The notes under the pieces: generated by a model
The model's database searches: none
Seen by the model: only the letters and a program-made list of their open reading frames with translations
What the model was told of the DNA's origin: nothing
From: Sipunculus nudus
Lineage: Eukaryota; Annelida; Sipuncula; Golfingiida; Sipunculidae
DNA: 64,000 nucleotides
Reading direction: 5' to 3'
NCBI GenBank assembly: GCA_026874595.1
Contig: CM049307.1
Coordinates: 29,429,079 to 29,493,078 of the forward strand
Shown: piece after piece, positions 60,749-64,000 of the stretch
How the letters are laid out: each line of letters begins with the position of its first letter
How positions within the stretch are numbered: position 1 is the stretch's first letter
Made by a program: the position numbers and the translations under genes

Positions 60749-61660
60749 GCCGGGTCAGACTTGGTCCGCGTTACACACCGCCGTACTAATCCGTGTCTAC
60801 TGACCATTCACTCGGGTCTGTGAGTCCAGCATCCCTGTCCAGTCCACTGGGGATGCCGCCGGTCCAGAGATGGGGAGGCGCAGGCACGCGGCTGCTTGGC
60901 AACCCTTTGTACAGATTAGTGTATATAAATATATCCGGTGTAATGCCTCCACAAACAAACAAGAGACGGACCGGTCCTATTCCACTTAATAATTCGGGAA
61001 GGGTCGCATATATTTGTGGCTGTGTGTCGGTAGCGTGTCGAATCAGGGGGTTTGCTGGGCTACGGCTTGAAAAGTCGCGCTCCCTAAGACCACACGGCCT
61101 GGCTCAAATAGTCATGTAAATGCGAAAACCGACACCCTAGTGCGCCATGTGAAAGGCTACTCGCCTGGGAACAACCAATCCTGTATCCTTCACAGTCAGT
61201 ACCGCCCACCTCAACATGCAGCCCGGCAAGACCGACCCCCCTCCACCCTCCGTTTGTTTATTTCATACAAAACCACCCAATAACTAAGTTTGTCACCCGC
61301 CGTTTAAAACTACCCCCCTCCCCACACTCCCCTGGGTAACCCCCGACTCACTCCTGTCATTGTAATATGTTCTGGCGATGGCCCGGAGTTGCCTTGCAGT
61401 CACGAGGGGTTCCTTGGGTGTGTGAGTTGTGTTAAGAGGAACTGAAACCTTATCGAACAGCTGCATGTTAATTCACACAGTAAACAATTGAGTAAATGGA
61501 TGAGTCTGTTACACCGCGCCCGCCACTGTCACTCCTATATATTTCATGTTCCCTAAATCCCGGCTCTAGTTTACGCGCAAATCAATTGATCCAATAGAGA
61601 CCATAGCGTCCTCACGTACTGTCAGGTCTCTGCTACTGTTTTACTGTTTATTGTTTCACT
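60749..61660. promoter_or_regulatory. Probable promoter-proximal region, GC-richer than surroundings
   Basis: About 0.9 kb immediately upstream of exon 1 is near 50% GC and contains several CpG, C-rich runs (61.2-61.35 kb) and no repeat. Its position suggests 5' UTR and promoter. Short open frames here look incidental. No start site can be fixed from sequence. Confidence 0.45.
60920..60934 (-). promoter_or_regulatory. TATA-like sequence upstream of exon 1
   Basis: On the gene strand, tatatttatatac lies about 175 nt upstream of the ATG, inside a GC-richer 60.75-61.66 kb stretch. A start site near 60.89 kb would be compatible. The window is rich in TA, so the match is weak evidence. Confidence 0.25.
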
Positions 61661-64000
61661 TCCTTAAACAAAATATCACTTAATTTTTAATATTCGAATT
61701 ATACTAGAAGATATACTGGTATCACTTGCCACATAAAAAAACTGCCCCCTACAGTTTTAGATATATATTTACACATACACTATATGGACGCTATAATATT
61801 TATACGTATACGTATTCCAAAAAGTGTAAAGAGTCTTATAAAGAATTTGATTTCGTTCACATTTGTCTTGATTTATATATACTGATAATCATATGTTAAT
61901 AAAGAGTTTCATTTAAAGTAAATTTAATATATTAATTTTGGAATTATAAATGGGTAAATAATTAATCAGGAAACGTCAAAGAAAAATACCAGTGAAGTAC
62001 ATGTAAATACTCTCATCTAATAAGAATGCCTGATAATAAGCCTGAGAAAATAAAAAAAAATATAATAATATTCTCTACGAAAGCCAAATCGTTTTTAAGT
62101 AAATAAAAACCAGGTTTCTGAATCAAATATTTATTTATTTTACTAAGGTACGTTAAACCATTAAAGTAATATACAGTTTATTTTAAATCAATTAATGTTA
62201 CGAAAAATCAACTGCTTGAAACAACGTCTCAATATATTTTGATTGCAAAAAATTAACACATTTCCTCTCCGATTAAAAAGTTCTCATTTTTACACTTAAA
62301 ACTCTTACTGATAAAATAATTTTCAATAAAATATTCAAAACCTTGAAAATCTTGTCTACTTAAGTTAATGATGATGTCAAGATAGAAACACCTGTCATTT
62401 GAATAAAGTAGAAAAAAGTTTAAGCTGTGGGTAACTGAGATGCCTTCATATACTTCTGTATAAAGGACCGCGGGTATTTCCGGAAGAAACACAACCCTGT
62501 TTGAAAGACTGATATACAGGTTCTCAGATGGGGCAGACTCTCCAAACAGGAAAAGAACATTCATGTGAAATATGTCAAACTAGCAAAGGTTTCTTTATAA
62601 CTCTTCTCATAAATCCGGGAAACAAATTCGGCCCATTTTCCTCCGAGGACGTCTTCTTATACACCAGCAGACTTGTCCTCATAAAAATAAGTTGGAAACA
62701 AATTTATGTGCGTGATAAACAGCATAAAAAGGGTGGGATATATGGGTGGTGACTCTGAGTCTTTAATCGACTGCTCTGACATGAGTTAGCTTATATCAGA
62801 ATGTACGCCGGGCAGCCCGTCCTCCCAGTGTTTTGTAGACGCTGCCAATGGCATTCTGAAGACAAGTCGGCGCGGGCCGCAGCCCTCGTTCCTACAAAGC
62901 ACGGTGTCGCCCAGTGTCCCTCGCAGTTAATCACCCGGGGGCCCCCGTGTCACGAGATCCTACCCCTCAAGAATCACTTTTCAAAGTGATTACTCCATAA
63001 ACTCGAATTAATAGGCCCTCCAAGCCAATTGTGGTCAAAGCAGGCCGGGCCCTCTTCAGATGAGCCGATAATCGACTCGAGTGTTTCGCTGCGATAGGGG
63101 CCTCGGCTGAGAGAGACGGCGGGATGAAGCCAAACCTGGCTCCTCGTTCCATCAGCCAGCGGTGCGCTATGCTGGAAGAAATGCCATGGGGCGCAGGGTC
63201 TAACGGGCCTGCGACATAACACAGTTCTCTCTGTCCATCTGGGGGGAATGTCTTTTCCTTAATTTTGTGATTACGACAGTTCTTAACTTTATTGTCTTGT
63301 ACACACCATGTAACACATCCGTTAAGAGGACATTCGGGAAGATGTAGCGTTTCCCCCTTATCTTACAAGCTCTTCATGTCCTGTTTTATTCCTTCAGGCC
63401 CTTGATATATAGGCCAGAAGGTTACAAGATAATGCTTAAAACTACTGTACGTTTTCCGTTTACGAGACATACAAGATATTCCAAAGCATAAAACCGAAAT
63501 TCTACTGCTCGTCTCAGAGTCGTTTTGCCGTGCTAACAACTAATAGTAACGTAAATTATCATTTCAAGCTTTATAATTTTAGTCCCTTCACAGCGATAAC
63601 GGTATTTGTCCATGGGCGGGGTCAGGGTATCGCTGGGAGCGGTCCGCGGCACGCTCGTCAGATCAAGCGTACAATATATTATACAAGATGTATGGTTACC
63701 TTAATTACGGGTCGTCTTATCACGCTCGTAAACCTGTAAAGTTTTTTTAAATAAGCTACACCAATCAGTATAGAATTTTTGAACTCAACTATACTACCGG
63801 CTTTTTCTTCAGAAAAAAGGCATAATGTGGAACTTTCTTTAAACATTGGTTAACAGCGACTTTCACATGCACACTAGCATATCTTTTCAATGTAGATACA
63901 CACACAAACACATGGAACAGATGTGAACTATAGGTCATATGAATTAAAGTTTATGTTAGTCCCAGTGTCGATAAGTGTATTTTATGTATTACTCATTGAG
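61661..64000. other. Upstream flank of the Pax gene
   Basis: 61.66-62.78 kb is AT-rich with no recognised feature except an unexplained 103-codon open frame on the minus strand (62253-62564). 62.79-63.26 kb and 63.48-63.74 kb are moderately GC-rich unique islands, candidate regulatory elements. The rest is plain AT-rich sequence. Confidence 0.5.

Noticed and set aside
62253-62564. 103-codon open frame on the minus strand upstream of the gene
   Set aside because: AT-rich, no recognised motif and no splice context; it may be chance, and a homology search or expression data would be needed to revive it.

Overview
This window looks like animal nuclear DNA, most likely from a spiralian such as a mollusc; the lineage is an inference, the metazoan assignment is firm. 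It is AT-rich, full of (TA)n arrays, minisatellites and a satellite block, and it holds one recognisable gene split into short exons. That gene is a Pax2/5/8-class (shaven/sparkling, PAX2/PAX5/PAX8) paired-domain transcription factor on the minus strand, from about 60.75 kb (first exon) down to about 19.9 kb (stop codon).

The gene was rebuilt by hand from splice sites, codon phase and family resemblance. Exon 1 (60514-60748) encodes a Tyr/Pro/Gly-rich N-terminus. Exon 2 (45111-45315 or -45276) encodes the first half of the paired domain. Exon 3 exists in two copies, 3a (38823-39020) and 3b (38588-38785). Exon 4 (35399-35628) carries an octapeptide-like motif and a basic KRKRDD stretch. Exon 5 (30249-30295) is a 47-nt microexon. 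Exons 6-10 (28711-28966, 28132-28233, 27514-27699, 25841-25957, 22920-23018) encode a Ser/Thr/Pro/Asn-rich C-terminal region. Exon 11 ends the protein. Every junction keeps phase, and the full chain is 1800 coding nt (599 residues plus stop) with the longer exon 2 and one copy of exon 3.

The main discovery is the duplicated exon 3. Both copies are exactly 198 nt, enter and leave in the same phase, and differ at 7 of 65 complete codons' residues, while 36 of the 58 shared residues use different codons. Only 37 nt separate them, which is too short for a normal intron, and retention would give an immediate stop. This predicts mutually exclusive splicing that swaps the second half of the DNA-binding domain. 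Further coding choices are visible: two in-frame acceptors 39 nt apart before exon 2, two acceptors 28 nt apart in exon 11 that open different C-terminal frames, and a run of phase-1 cassette exons. I could not find an exon for the partial homeodomain expected in this class.

Layout: 1-19.3 kb is 3' flank with several tandem-repeat families (340-bp satellite at 5.55-8.26 kb, 42-bp minisatellite at 9.69-10.04 kb, a perfect 300-bp tandem duplication at 13.27-13.87 kb, a purine-rich degenerate array at 15.6-17.07 kb). 19.3-60.75 kb is the Pax gene; its large introns contain moderately GC-rich unique islands that read as candidate regulatory elements, plus a small inverted-repeat element in intron 4 and a 39-bp minisatellite in intron 2 with Pax-site-like GCGTGAC cores. 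60.75-64 kb is the upstream flank and probable promoter region. No tRNA, rRNA, CRISPR array or second recognisable protein gene was seen.
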